Positions 7,892-18,200 of a DNA stretch of 64,000 nucleotides are shown one piece after another. The DNA comes from Halolactibacillus miurensis (lineage in GTDB: Bacteria > Bacillota > Bacilli > Bacillales > Amphibacillaceae). The first letter of the stretch is position 1. Every line of letters starts with the position of its first letter. A model generated the notes under the pieces. That model was not told where the DNA came from, searched no databases, and saw only the letters and a program-made list of their open reading frames with translations. The position numbers were made by a program, and so were the translations under genes. The DNA is taken from assembly GCF_900116255.1 (NCBI RefSeq), contig NZ_FPAI01000001.1, forward strand, positions 248,001 to 312,000. The letters run 5' to 3'.

Positions 7892-8839
7892 TTATTTCGT
7901 TAGGAAAGCTTCTTTAAAGAAGGCGAGTTGTTTTTCTAACGTAATCGGGTCAGTAAATGACGCACCTTCTCCTTGCATCTCAATCACGTTGCCGTTTTGT
8001 ACGGCAGGAATATTTTTAAATGTGTCTGTTTGTTCAAATGCTGTGTCTGCTTCCTGGTATTTACTTAAGACAAGATAATCACCTACATACTCAGGTAAGA
8101 CTTCTTGTGATAATGTGAAGTAACCAGATTCAAGTGCATCTTCTTTTACTTTTTCAGGCATCTTTAAATCCATTGTTTGATAAAGAATTTCCGTCCCACG
8201 TGCCCAGTTGTTACCATAGACGTAAAGATCTTTCCCAAATGCTTCAATGACTGAGACTGTTGTATCTTCACCGATCTCTGCTTTGATCTCTTCACCAATA
8301 GCTGTTGCGCGTGATCTAAAGTCTTCGACCCAAGTGGTTGCTTCTTCTTCTTTATTTAATAATTTCCCGATTTCGATATGTTGGTCTAAATAATTAAGCT
8401 TTCCCCAAGTATAAGTGACTGTAGGTGCAATATCTGTTAATTGATCTAAATTTTTTACCGTCGAGAGTGCAATAATTAAATCAGGGTTTAATGAAATGAC
8501 GCTTTCTAAATTGTCTTCTGATACTTCCGCAACATCTTGCAGTTCTTCTTCAAAAGTAGGGTTACTTTTAGACCATGTATCCACTCCGACAACATTGACG
8601 CCAAGTTTTAATACATCTCCGGTATAACCTGATAAGACAACTACACGTTCAGGGTTTGTTGGTACTTCTACAGATCCGGTTTCTGATTCATATAAGAATG
8701 TCTCGTTTGTCTCTTCGGGCGTACTGGTATCAGTCTGATCGTTTGTATTTGAGTCTTCAGCTTGTTCCTCGTTGGTATTACATCCCGCAAAAAGAATTAA
8801 GGCTGTGAATAAAATAAAGATGGATAGTAGTTTTTTCAT
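7892..8839 (-). CDS. Iron-siderophore substrate-binding lipoprotein
   Basis: The 315-residue protein starts with a lipoprotein signal (LILFAGC, lipidated Cys at residue 19) and a low-complexity acidic linker. It then shows the class III binding-protein pattern PTNPERVVVLSGYTGDVLKLG, LNPDLIIAL, and a helical backbone between the lobes. It captures a ferric siderophore outside the membrane and hands it to the two permeases. The long similarity to FhuD/FeuA/YfiY-type proteins does not define whether the ligand is a hydroxamate, catecholate or carboxylate. It starts one base after the ATPase stop, within one operon. Confidence 0.92.
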   Translation of the reverse strand: MKKLLSIFILFTALILFAGCNTNEEQAEDSNTNDQTDTSTPEETNETFLYESETGSVEVPTNPERVVVLSGYTGDVLKLGVNVVGVDTWSKSNPTFEEELQDVAEVSEDNLESVISLNPDLIIALSTVKNLDQLTDIAPTVTYTWGKLNYLDQHIEIGKLLNKEEEATTWVEDFRSRATAIGEEIKAEIGEDTTVSVIEAFGKDLYVYGNNWARGTEILYQTMDLKMPEKVKEDALESGYFTLSQEVLPEYVGDYLVLSKYQEADTAFEQTDTFKNIPAVQNGNVIEMQGEGASFTDPITLEKQLAFFKEAFLTK

Positions 8840-8840
8840 G

Positions 8841-9635
8841 TTAGTAGTCTCCTTTAAATAAGTTATAAGTTAAGCACATCGGCTTATTGTTCGTTGGGTC
8901 GGTGCCAATCACTGCATCAATCTGGAAGACGGCTTTTAACACATCTTTTGTAAGTATATCTTCTGGTGTACCCGCTTTTATAATCTCACCATCTTTTAAG
9001 GCGACAATATAATCAGAAAAACGTGCGGCTTGATTAATATCATGCAATACCATAATAATCGTCCGTCCTTCTGTTTGATTCAATTTTTCAAGTAAAGTTA
9101 ATACTTCAAGCTGGTGAGCCATATCGAGGTAAGTCGTTGGTTCGTCCAAAAAGATAATGTCTGTTTCTTGAGCTAAGGCCATCGCAATCCATACGCGTTG
9201 CCGCTGACCACCCGAAAGTGAATCAATCGGTCGCTGTTTAAATTCGGCAATTTGTGTCACATCAAGTGCCCAGTTAATGACGTCATGATCGTGCGGACTT
9301 AAGCGGCCGAGAGCCGATTGATATGGAAAACGACCATAAGAAACGAGTTCATGAACCGTTAAGCCTTCTGATCCTTCTGGTGCTTGAGGTAAAATCGCCA
9401 TTTTTTGAGCTAATGTTTTTGTTGGTTCTGTTTGGATCGCTTTCCCGTCTAATGATACAATCCCAGATGCGTAAGGAATCAGACGAGTCATCGCTTTAAG
9501 TAACGTCGATTTACCAGAACCATTCGCACCGATAATCGTCGTTATTTGTTTATCAGGTATCGTTAGCGTTAAATCTTTTATGATAGGAGAAGCGCCATAA
9601 CCAACCTTTAGTTGATTTGTGGTGAGGCGAGTCAT
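8841..9635 (-). CDS. Iron-siderophore ABC transporter ATP-binding protein
   Basis: The 264-residue ATPase has a Walker A (GANGSGKST), the signature SLSGGQRQR, Walker B (IIFLDEPTTYLD) and the switch histidine in MVLHDINQAARFSD, all in FecE/FhuC form. ATG 9635 is chosen because GGAGG lies nine bases upstream; the longer frame to 9674 would overlap the Fur box. It is the first gene of the ATPase, binding protein, permease, permease operon, an order that puts the ATPase first. Confidence 0.93.
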   Translation of the reverse strand: MTRLTTNQLKVGYGASPIIKDLTLTIPDKQITTIIGANGSGKSTLLKAMTRLIPYASGIVSLDGKAIQTEPTKTLAQKMAILPQAPEGSEGLTVHELVSYGRFPYQSALGRLSPHDHDVINWALDVTQIAEFKQRPIDSLSGGQRQRVWIAMALAQETDIIFLDEPTTYLDMAHQLEVLTLLEKLNQTEGRTIIMVLHDINQAARFSDYIVALKDGEIIKAGTPEDILTKDVLKAVFQIDAVIGTDPTNNKPMCLTYNLFKGDY

Positions 9636-9652
9636 AGTTATTACCTCCGTAA

Positions 9653-9667
9653 TGAGAGTGATTCTCA
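9653..9667. promoter_or_regulatory. Fur box of the siderophore operon
   Basis: TGAGAGTGATTCTCA fits the 7-1-7 Fur operator (consensus TGATAATNATTATCA) with few mismatches. It lies just upstream of the ribosome binding site of the ATPase gene, where bound Fur would block transcription when iron is plentiful. Confidence 0.85.
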
Positions 9668-9812
9668 ATGTCATTTGTGTTTACTACTATAGCGGGAATT
9701 TACTAGTGTGTCAATATAGTAGGTGGTTTTTTTCACCTATTGGTGTTTGAAAAGTGTGAAAATAATAAATTTTATAAAAAATATTGAGAATGTCAGCTAC
9801 TTCCGATATAAT

Positions 9813-9827
9813 TGATAATGATTATCA
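9813..9827. promoter_or_regulatory. Perfect Fur box upstream of the flavoprotein reductase
   Basis: TGATAATGATTATCA matches the 7-1-7 Fur consensus exactly and is flanked by further AT palindrome (ATTGATAATG/ATTATCAATT). It lies 82 bases upstream of the reductase start codon. Confidence 0.93.
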
Positions 9828-9908
9828 ATTAGAAACGACGCCGTCATGACTGATATCAAACATTAGAAAGAGACGGAACGTCTAATAAATACGAGAGGAA
9901 GTAATCTT

Positions 9909-10940
9909 ATGGAACTTTTTGACGTGACAATTATTGGTGGAGGACCGGCTGGTCTTTATTCTACCTTTTATAGTGGCTTGCGCCACATGAAAACAAAGAT
10001 TATTGATGCGGAAGACAAGTTGGGTGGAAAACTTCATGTCTATCCAGAAAAAATTATTTGGGATGTCGGTGGTCTCGCGCCACTTACTGGACAAGCGCTC
10101 ATCGAACAGTTAACGACGCAAGCTTTAACATTTAAGCCAACCGTTATATTAAATGAACAGGTTGTGTCGATTGAAAAAACCGAGGATTATTTTGTGCTGA
10201 CGAATAAAGCCGGTGAAAAGCATTATAGTCAAACAATCATTGTTGCGGTTGGTGGTGGCATTTTAAAACCAAAAACATTAGAGATTGTCGGGGCTGAACG
10301 TTTAGATGTTGAAAATATTCATTATACGCTGACCTCACTCAGCTACTTTAAAGGGCGTACAGTGATGATTTCAGGTGGAGGAAATGCGGCGGTTGACTGG
10401 GCGAACTTACTTGAACCCATTGCGAAAAAAGTGATGTTGACGTACCGAAAATCGGCGTTAAAAGGTCATGAACAGCCGGTGAAACAATTACTCAACAGTT
10501 CTGTTTGCTACTACCCTGAAACCGAAATTACCCGATGTGTTGCTGATGGTAACCGGATTACGGCGGTCGAACTTACGGATTGTCAAACAGAAAAGACCAT
10601 ACTTAAAGAAGTAGATGATGTGGTGATTAATCATGGTTATGAAAAAGATGCGAGTCTCATAGAAGAGACAGATTTATCACTTGAACGAGAGGGTGAATTC
10701 TTCTTAAAAGGTAATAGCCTTGGTGAAACATCTGTCCCTGGATTATTTGCTGCAGGTGATATTATTAGCTATGAGGGGAAAGTTAATCTGATTCTCGGTT
10801 GTTTTCAAGATGCGGTGAACGCGGTTAACCAAGCAAAGACGTATCTTAATCCTGAAGCAAATGCTCGCGCGATGGTGTCATCACACCATACCGCTTTTTC
10901 GGATAAAAATAAAGAAATTAGAAAACAACTCACCGACTGA
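9909..10940 (+). CDS. Thioredoxin-reductase-like NAD(P)H-flavin oxidoreductase (YcgT/IruO type ferredoxin or siderophore reductase)
   Basis: The 343-residue protein has an FAD-binding GGGPAGLYS motif at residues 10-18 and an NAD(P)H-binding SGGGNAAVDWA motif mid-chain, ending with GLFAAGD. It lacks the CxxC redox pair of true thioredoxin reductases, which places it with the TrxR-like ferredoxin-NADP reductases of Bacillota. Relatives YcgT (B. subtilis, Fur-regulated) and IruO (S. aureus, reduces ferric siderophores and supports heme oxygenase) fit the context: a perfect Fur box lies upstream and the siderophore operon is divergent. I infer it releases iron from the imported siderophore; a general ferredoxin reductase is the alternative. 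Confidence 0.88.
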   Translation: MELFDVTIIGGGPAGLYSTFYSGLRHMKTKIIDAEDKLGGKLHVYPEKIIWDVGGLAPLTGQALIEQLTTQALTFKPTVILNEQVVSIEKTEDYFVLTNKAGEKHYSQTIIVAVGGGILKPKTLEIVGAERLDVENIHYTLTSLSYFKGRTVMISGGGNAAVDWANLLEPIAKKVMLTYRKSALKGHEQPVKQLLNSSVCYYPETEITRCVADGNRITAVELTDCQTEKTILKEVDDVVINHGYEKDASLIEETDLSLEREGEFFLKGNSLGETSVPGLFAAGDIISYEGKVNLILGCFQDAVNAVNQAKTYLNPEANARAMVSSHHTAFSDKNKEIRKQLTD

Positions 10941-10965
10941 TGGCTCTCCTGGGCCATCTTTTTTT
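10939..10965 (+). terminator. Terminator of the reductase gene
   Basis: GATGGC pairs with GCCATC around an eight-base loop and is followed by seven T residues; the stem begins within the stop codon. Confidence 0.8.
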
Positions 10966-11088
10966 AAGCAACTTGCTTTCTTCGGGTGTTTAAATTTGGT
11001 ATGATGACCTTTGTGTGTTTATTCAAACAAGGAGCCGTTAATGGCTCACGTGATCGTACAAGTTAAGTTAAGCAGAGGAGAGAGGCAA

Positions 11089-11997
11089 GTGAAGAAATTA
11101 TTAATGAAGCCGAGTATTGCCATTTCAGTAGCAATACTCTGTTCAGTATTATGGGGAAGTGCTTTTCCGGTCCTCAAAGTAAGTTATGATGAACTACAGA
11201 TGTCAGCGGATGACGTAGTTGCCAAAATGGTCTTTGCTGGTTTAAGGTTTTTACTCGCAGGGCTGTTAGTCCTTATCTTTTTATTCTTTATGAATCGATC
11301 AGCTATAAAGATAACAAAGAAACAATTTGGGATTTTACTCGTCCTTGGTGTCATTCAAACAGCCTTCCAGTACTATTTCTTTTATAATGGATTGGCGCGT
11401 GTTACAGGTATGCAGGGGGCGATTTTATCTTCCGGTGGCATTTTCTTCACGATTTTAGCTGCCCATTTTTATTATAAAGATGACCGTTTAAGCAAGCAGA
11501 AAGTAATTGGAATTCTTGCTGGTTTTAGTGGAATTATCTTAGCTAACTGGGGACAATCACTGACACTTAGCTTCCAGTGGGACGGGGAAGGATTTATGTT
11601 GATGGCTGGAGTGACCAGTGCGATTGCGACGATTATGGCAAAGGAGCTTGCGACCGGGATTCATCCATTTGCGATCACAGGTTGGCAGCTTACTCTCGGT
11701 GCGGTGGCGCTTCTTCTCATTGGCTTTCCGCAACTTGAACCAGGTGCAATCCAATTTAATGCACTCGGGTCTGGTTTGTTGTTATACTCTGCCTTTTTAT
11801 CTGCGATAGCCTTTGCTTTGTGGTATTCTCTGTTGAAATACCATCAAGCCGGACGCATCAGTATGTATAAATTTATTACCCCGGTATCAGGGGTATTGTT
11901 ATCGGCGATGTTTATTCCGGGTGAATCACTCACATGGATGCTCGTTGTTGCGTTTGTGATGGTGGCGTTTGGTATTATCATCGTGAATCGAAAATAA
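11089..11997 (+). CDS. EamA/DMT superfamily transporter
   Basis: The protein of about 302 residues has ten predicted membrane helices in two five-helix EamA repeats. The first opens with SVLWGSAFPVLK, characteristic of the drug/metabolite transporter superfamily. Such proteins usually export amino acids or other metabolites; the substrate is not evident. I prefer GTG 11089 (GAGGAGAGAGG just upstream) because it gives a normal family N-terminus. An in-frame ATG at 11041 also has an AAGGAG site but would add 16 atypical residues and falls within a GAGCC/GGCTC dyad. Confidence 0.85.
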   Translation: MKKLLMKPSIAISVAILCSVLWGSAFPVLKVSYDELQMSADDVVAKMVFAGLRFLLAGLLVLIFLFFMNRSAIKITKKQFGILLVLGVIQTAFQYYFFYNGLARVTGMQGAILSSGGIFFTILAAHFYYKDDRLSKQKVIGILAGFSGIILANWGQSLTLSFQWDGEGFMLMAGVTSAIATIMAKELATGIHPFAITGWQLTLGAVALLLIGFPQLEPGAIQFNALGSGLLLYSAFLSAIAFALWYSLLKYHQAGRISMYKFITPVSGVLLSAMFIPGESLTWMLVVAFVMVAFGIIIVNRK

Positions 11998-12019
11998 TCA
12001 TTTAAAGTATAAAAAAAGT

Positions 12020-12065
12020 AAAAGCTTTAACATTAGTCATTCTACTAGTGTTAAAGCTTTTTTTG
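12020..12065 (+). terminator. Terminator of the DMT transporter gene
   Basis: AAAAGCTTTAACA pairs with TGTTAAAGCTTTT (the arms can be extended), followed by a long T run. Confidence 0.85.
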
Positions 12066-12296
12066 TGCTGTTTTTTAGTCATAAATACCTACATTTATAG
12101 TGGCGTGATCTAAAAAAATTTAGAAAATGTTCAACCGTTTTTTTTAGACTAGACATAGACTGGAGCATTAGGTAGATCAACAGCTAAATTAAGGGTGTGA
12201 TTATATCATGGTAATACCTTTAACACTTCGAGCAATGCGTTGAATGTATTCTAAATTATAAATGAGCGAATATGATTTAAAAACGGAGGGTGAAAA
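12066..12296 (+). promoter_or_regulatory. Leader and promoter region of the giant adhesin gene
   Basis: About 230 AT-rich bases lie between the upstream terminator and the adhesin start. A ribosome site (ACGGAGGGTG) precedes the ATG at 12297. I recognise no riboswitch or clear operator here, including no c-di-GMP aptamer. Confidence 0.4.
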
Positions 12297-15200
12297 ATGA
12301 AAAAAAGTATTAGTATGGTCTTATTGTTTGTATTACTTATTAACACGTTATCAAGCAGTTTAATGATACCCCAAGTTTTAGCTGAGACAACAAAGGTATC
12401 AGCAATTGAGTCAATCGTGTTTGAAACGGAAGAGGAAAAACTCTCATTAGATGAGGCGAGTGGGAAAGGTGCAGTGGTGGTTAACTGGACAACCATGTCG
12501 ATGGATTCAACTGAGTCAATAACTGAAACAATGAAGATACCTGACCGAATAAGCATCACCAACCAATCAGGTGAATTGATTGATGAACAAACGCAGGCAA
12601 TTATAGGTGAATATAAAATTGAAGCAAATCAATTATCACTTCTATTTGATGCAGGCATTGTTGATACATATAGAGGGAGTATCTCTATTGAAGCAATCGT
12701 TGAAGAAGACACAGTAAGAAATCATGTGTACGGCGATAAAGGAGTAGAATCAACAGAGAATACGCAAGAAAACCAACTAGAAGATAATGAAACAGTTGAA
12801 ACGGAAGAAACGACAGAGATAGCAGAATCATCGGATATGAAGATAACTAGCTTCACAACTGAAGCAGAGGTTACTGATCATTTCTATATTGAAACAACGG
12901 TGAAAAAAGATGGTGAGGTTTTAATAGACGGCACAGAAATTATTGTAGCCCCCCCTTTCAGTCATACAGTTTTAGAATTAACCTATGATTTTGAATTAGA
13001 AAATGGACATAGCTATGGAGACGGTTCATTTTACACTATAGAAGTACCTTCTATGTTTACAATTCCACAAGTGCCAGAATCTGATTCATCAGAACTCAAA
13101 CGCGCAGATGGTACGGTATTTGGAGAGTTCTATACAAATGGTAATGATATTGTCATTGTATTTAATGATACGATTACACAGGAGTCTAATATCCAAGGGA
13201 ATATTACGTTAGAAGCGGCTTTTGATGGTGCTTACGATGGTCCAGCCGAAGGTGAGCCGATTGTCTTTCCATTTGGTGAGAATGACACAGTAGAGTTTCC
13301 TATTTCTTTTAAACCAGATGAAAATGGTTTAGATAAACAAGGGATCGGTAACCGCGGTTACAATACAGAAACAATCACATGGACAGTTGATGTGAATAAA
13401 AATCTTCAACAAATGTCGAATGTCGTCCTAACAGATCAAACGTCTACAGGTGATCATAGTTTTATGGAAGCATCATTTAAAATTTATGAATTAACCATGA
13501 ATGCGGATGGGTCATTTGAAGAACCACTGACGGATGTAACAGATGCAGTATTAAATAACGACTTTAATCTTACAGTGGATCCATCAGATAAAAGTTATGA
13601 ATTAAGAATGGGTGATATTAATAAAGGTTATCGGATTGTTTATGATACAACCGTAAACGACCGCGTCGGTACCGAATATAAAAACAATGTAACGCTTACG
13701 TCAGATAGTCCGGATGTGTTAACGACAGATGCGACAGTCGCGGTAACGCGAGGGAAACCACTTGAAAAAGAAGCGACGGATTACGATGATGTCGGTCAAA
13801 TTGTTGACTGGGAAGTAAAGTATAATTATGACGAAAAAGACATCGGTCAAGAGCAAGCGGTCTTGACAGATACTTTTCAGGATAACAACCAACAATTGAT
13901 TGATGGATCCATGGAAGTGTATAAAGTATCGATTGACCCAGATACTGGAGTAGAAATAGGTAAAGAACGGTATGAGAACTATACACTAACAAGAACTGCT
14001 TCAGGATACGAGATTCAATTTAATGAATCCATTCATGAACCATTCAAAATTAAATACCAAACAGAAACAATCGATCGTGTGTCTGAGGACGGCATAGTAA
14101 CGAACACAATTGAAGATGATTTTGGTAATGAATCAGAAGGTAGCCAAACGATTGGACAAGGTATTCTTATCAAAAATAATACTGGGGCTAACTATAAGGA
14201 AAAAACAACGGATTGGTCTATTATCATTAATCGTGATGAAGAAGTTATGACGAATGTGACTGTCACAGACAAGTTACCAGCTGGTTTTACGTTTGACGAA
14301 GCATCGTTAAATATTAATGGATATGAGGGTGAAACAACTGTTACCTATAGTGATGCAAATGACGAAATGACAATAAAATTTTTAGATGATGTTACTCAAC
14401 GCGTTGACATTACTTATACCACTGATATAGATTTTGATGTTGCTGGAAGAGAAGGTAGTTATTCGAACAGCGCTGTTGCCGAATGGATGCCGGAAGGTGA
14501 ATCAACCATGGTCACAAAAACGGGTTCAGCTACCTTTGTGCCTGACGGTTACACGAAAAATAACGGTTTTAAGTTTGGCCGCTACAATGTAAAGGAAAAA
14601 GAAATCACTTGGACCATTGGTGTTAACTATAATAATGAAACACTTGAAGATGTCGTCGTTACTGATCCTATCTTAGGTAATCAGAACTTTGATATAACAA
14701 GTGTGAAAATCTATGAGATGATTTTAACCGGTGGCGCAAATGGCTTTGAAAAAGGAACGGAAGTGACAGGTGATTTTACGATCACTGACTTAGCAGATAG
14801 TTTAGGAACGGAGGTGGCTTTCTCTGTTCGATTGGGTGATATTCAAACCGGTTATGTCATCGAATTTACGACAGACTTTTCAGATGAAACGGTCGAAGCA
14901 CTTTATGAAAACACTGCGACAATAGAAAGTGACAATCATGAAGATACAGTCTTAGATGCATCAGTCAGTCCAAGATATGGCGGTGAATTTACAACGAAAT
15001 CAGGTCAACAAAATAGTGACAATGGTCGTATTGTGAACTGGACCGTGAACGTCAACCGTAGCCAATCTAAGTTAGATAATGTGGTTATAACGGATACGCC
15101 AAGTATCAATCAAACGATCATACAAGAAACTTTAACAATCTACGGTACAACTGCAACGGAAACCAATATTGTTAAAGACTCAGAAGCAGTGCTAGAAGAA

Positions 15201-18200
15201 GGCATAGATTATACGGTTACCTTTAATGAAAATGAGAACGGTCAAGAAAGTTATGAGATTAACTTTTTATCAAGCATTGAAGAAGCTTACGTACTCGAGT
15301 ATGACACGTATATTTTGTATGAAGGTGATGGGAATATTTCAAATGAGCTATCAATTGTTGGCCAGCAGGTAGCTGAAGGTGAAGGCGATACTAATGTCAA
15401 TCAAGCAATCGACTTTAGAAGTATTTCAGGCTCCATTAGTGGTGAAGTTGGCTCGTTAACGATTAAAAAAGTGGATGCTGAAAATAACGAAACAGCTTTA
15501 GAAGGTGCAGCATTTCATCTCTATGATGAAGCAGGGGACGTTTTAATTAAAACAGGTACCACAGATAGTAACGGAGAGTTAAGATTTATTAATCTATTGT
15601 TTGGTGAGTATCAACTGAAAGAAGTGACACCACCAGAAGGTTATACGGTTAATCCTGCAGTTGGTGATTCACAAAATGTAACTGTGGGGAGTGGCAGTGT
15701 TGATAATAACCGGATTATTGAAGTAGAAAACTACGAGATTAAACCTGATATCAGACTCACAAAAATTGATGGGACAACGAATGAAGCATTAGAAAATGTC
15801 GGCTTTACATTATATGATGCAGATAATGATCCAGTAGGTAACGAACATGTTACAGATGCTAGTGGGGTGATTTATCTAGAAGATTTAACACCAGGGGATT
15901 ATTATTTTAAAGAAACGACCGAAAAAGAACACTATCAAGAAAATAGTACCGAGTATTATTTTACAATTAAAGACAATCACACCGTTCTTGATATTGAACG
16001 AGACGCCATTACGGTTGAAAATGAGCTCATTCCAGGTAGTGCTTTTATGGAAAAGGTTGATGCGGATACGGTGAGTAGTAATAATGGCCTTTCTGGGGCA
16101 AGATTTAGCATCGTGTCTACAGATGAAGGCATTAACTTTAGTAAAACAGTCATCTCAGATGAAAACGGCTTAATTGAGACAGGTGACTTACGACCGGGTA
16201 ACTATACGATTGAGGAAATCTCTGCTCCAAATGGCTTTAATTTGAGTGATCGCGAACCTATTCCGTTTAACATCGCTTTAAGTCAAACGGATCCAGTGGA
16301 GATTTCAACCGAACCGTTTGGAAATAATGTAAAGACAACGGCCGCTGAAATACTGAAGCGGGATGCTGTAAGCAACCGATCATTAGCTGGTGCTAAGTTT
16401 GAGCTTAGTTATCAGTCAGGAGACTACTATGATTCTAATAAATCTTTCACGTCTATTACAGGTGAGACAGATGAGAATGGTATCTTAAGGTTTGATAACT
16501 TAAAGCCAGGTATCTATGAGCTTGTAGAAACAGAAGCACCAAGTGGCTATATTTTAGATCAGACACCGATAGAAATAGAAGTAACATTAGATGATGTTGC
16601 GCTAGGGCAGGTCGTTAGAACGACAGTAGACAATCATCCTTTTGCGGCAATTCGTCTTAAGAAAGTGGATAATGAAACAGGTGCGTCGCTTTCAGGTGCG
16701 AGATTTGAATTAATTGATTCATCAGATCAAGTTGTATCTGGTTATGAAACACTCATGACAGACCATAACGGAATGATCGAGCTGACAGGACTTGTGGCTG
16801 GTGACTACCGTCTGCGCGAAATAGCTGCACCAGATGGTTACGCGATTCAAACTGGTGGCTATACGTCAGATGTATTTACTGTAAATGATGCTGTGACTGA
16901 AACAGAGCTCATTGAGTTAAATGATGTCGGCAATGATATCGTAAAAGGTTCTGTTAAATTAGTTAAAGTAGACGGGGAAACAAACGAGACACTCCCAGGT
17001 GTAGAGTTCCAGTTAGAAGCTACCAGTCTCGTGAACAGCGGAACGTATGAAGCGACGACACATACAACAGATGAGAATGGTGAAATTAGCGTTGAAGGTC
17101 TTCGCCCTGGTACTTATCGCTTTACCGAAGTCGCTCCACTTGATGGTTATCAACCGCATGTAGGGGAGGTTACTTTTGCGATTAATTTCCCACACGATGA
17201 ACAGCTCGTTGAGCTCGAGGTCAGTAATTATAAGTTGACGTCTATTCCTGTTCGTAAAGTGTGGAATGATAATAATCAACCAGAAAATAGACCGGATGTT
17301 ATTACGGTAGAATTACTTCAAAATAATCTGCCAACAGGTGAGACACTTGAATTAACGGCTGAAAAGAATTGGGAAGGCATATTTGAAAATTTAGATGCGA
17401 TTGATTCAAACAGTGATTTCTATGAATATACAGTAAGAGAAGTTGTCCCTGGAGAGGGGTATTTACTTCAATCAGTGACAGGCAATCAAACAGATGGTTT
17501 TGACATCCAAAATGTTGAAACAACAGACATAACGATTGAGAAAACATGGTTAGATGCCTCATCAGATGTGAGGCCAGAAGAAATTACGGTTACGCTCTAC
17601 CAGGATGATGTGGCATTTGAAACGTTAACGGTTAAAGCCATTGATAATTGGCAAGGTCAATTTGCCGATATTCCTATATATAATTTGGATGGTAGTCCGT
17701 TCAATTATCGTGTAGAAGAAAGTGACATACCAAACTATGATCTGTCACAAATTATCGAAACAGAGACAGGATTTGAAATTGAAAACGTCCGTTCAGCATT
17801 AACTGATGTGACAGGTGAGAAAGTGTGGTTAGATGATGAAGCTAACGATCGACCAGAAACAATTACCGTTCACTTACTTCAAAACGGAGAAGAACTTACC
17901 AGTCAAGAAGTTAGTGATGTAACCGGATGGTCTTATAGCTTTAATGAGCTAGATGCGTTTGATGAGAATGGTGTTGCGCATAACTATACCGTAGAAGAAG
18001 CACCTGTTCCTGGTTATGATGTAAGTTATGAAGAAACAGATACAGGGTACGATATCACTAACGTGCGTGTTGGAACGATTGACGTGAGTGGTGAGAAAAC
18101 GTGGTTAGACGGTGAGTCATCAGACCGTCCTGAATCGATTACCGTGAATCTACTCAGAAACGGTATAGAGATTGATCAACAAGTCGTTAATTCAGCCGAT

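Noticed and set aside
11030-11046. Riboswitch or attenuator in the DMT-transporter leader
   Set aside because: There is only a five-base GAGCC/GGCTC dyad; no known aptamer core is seen.
12066-12296. c-di-GMP riboswitch before the adhesin gene
   Set aside because: The nearby GGDEF gene made this attractive, but the conserved aptamer elements are not present in the leader.
13696-13992. Antisense reading frames inside the adhesin, MCP and permease genes
   Set aside because: They have no ribosome sites or recognisable domains and follow from codon patterns of the real genes on the other strand.
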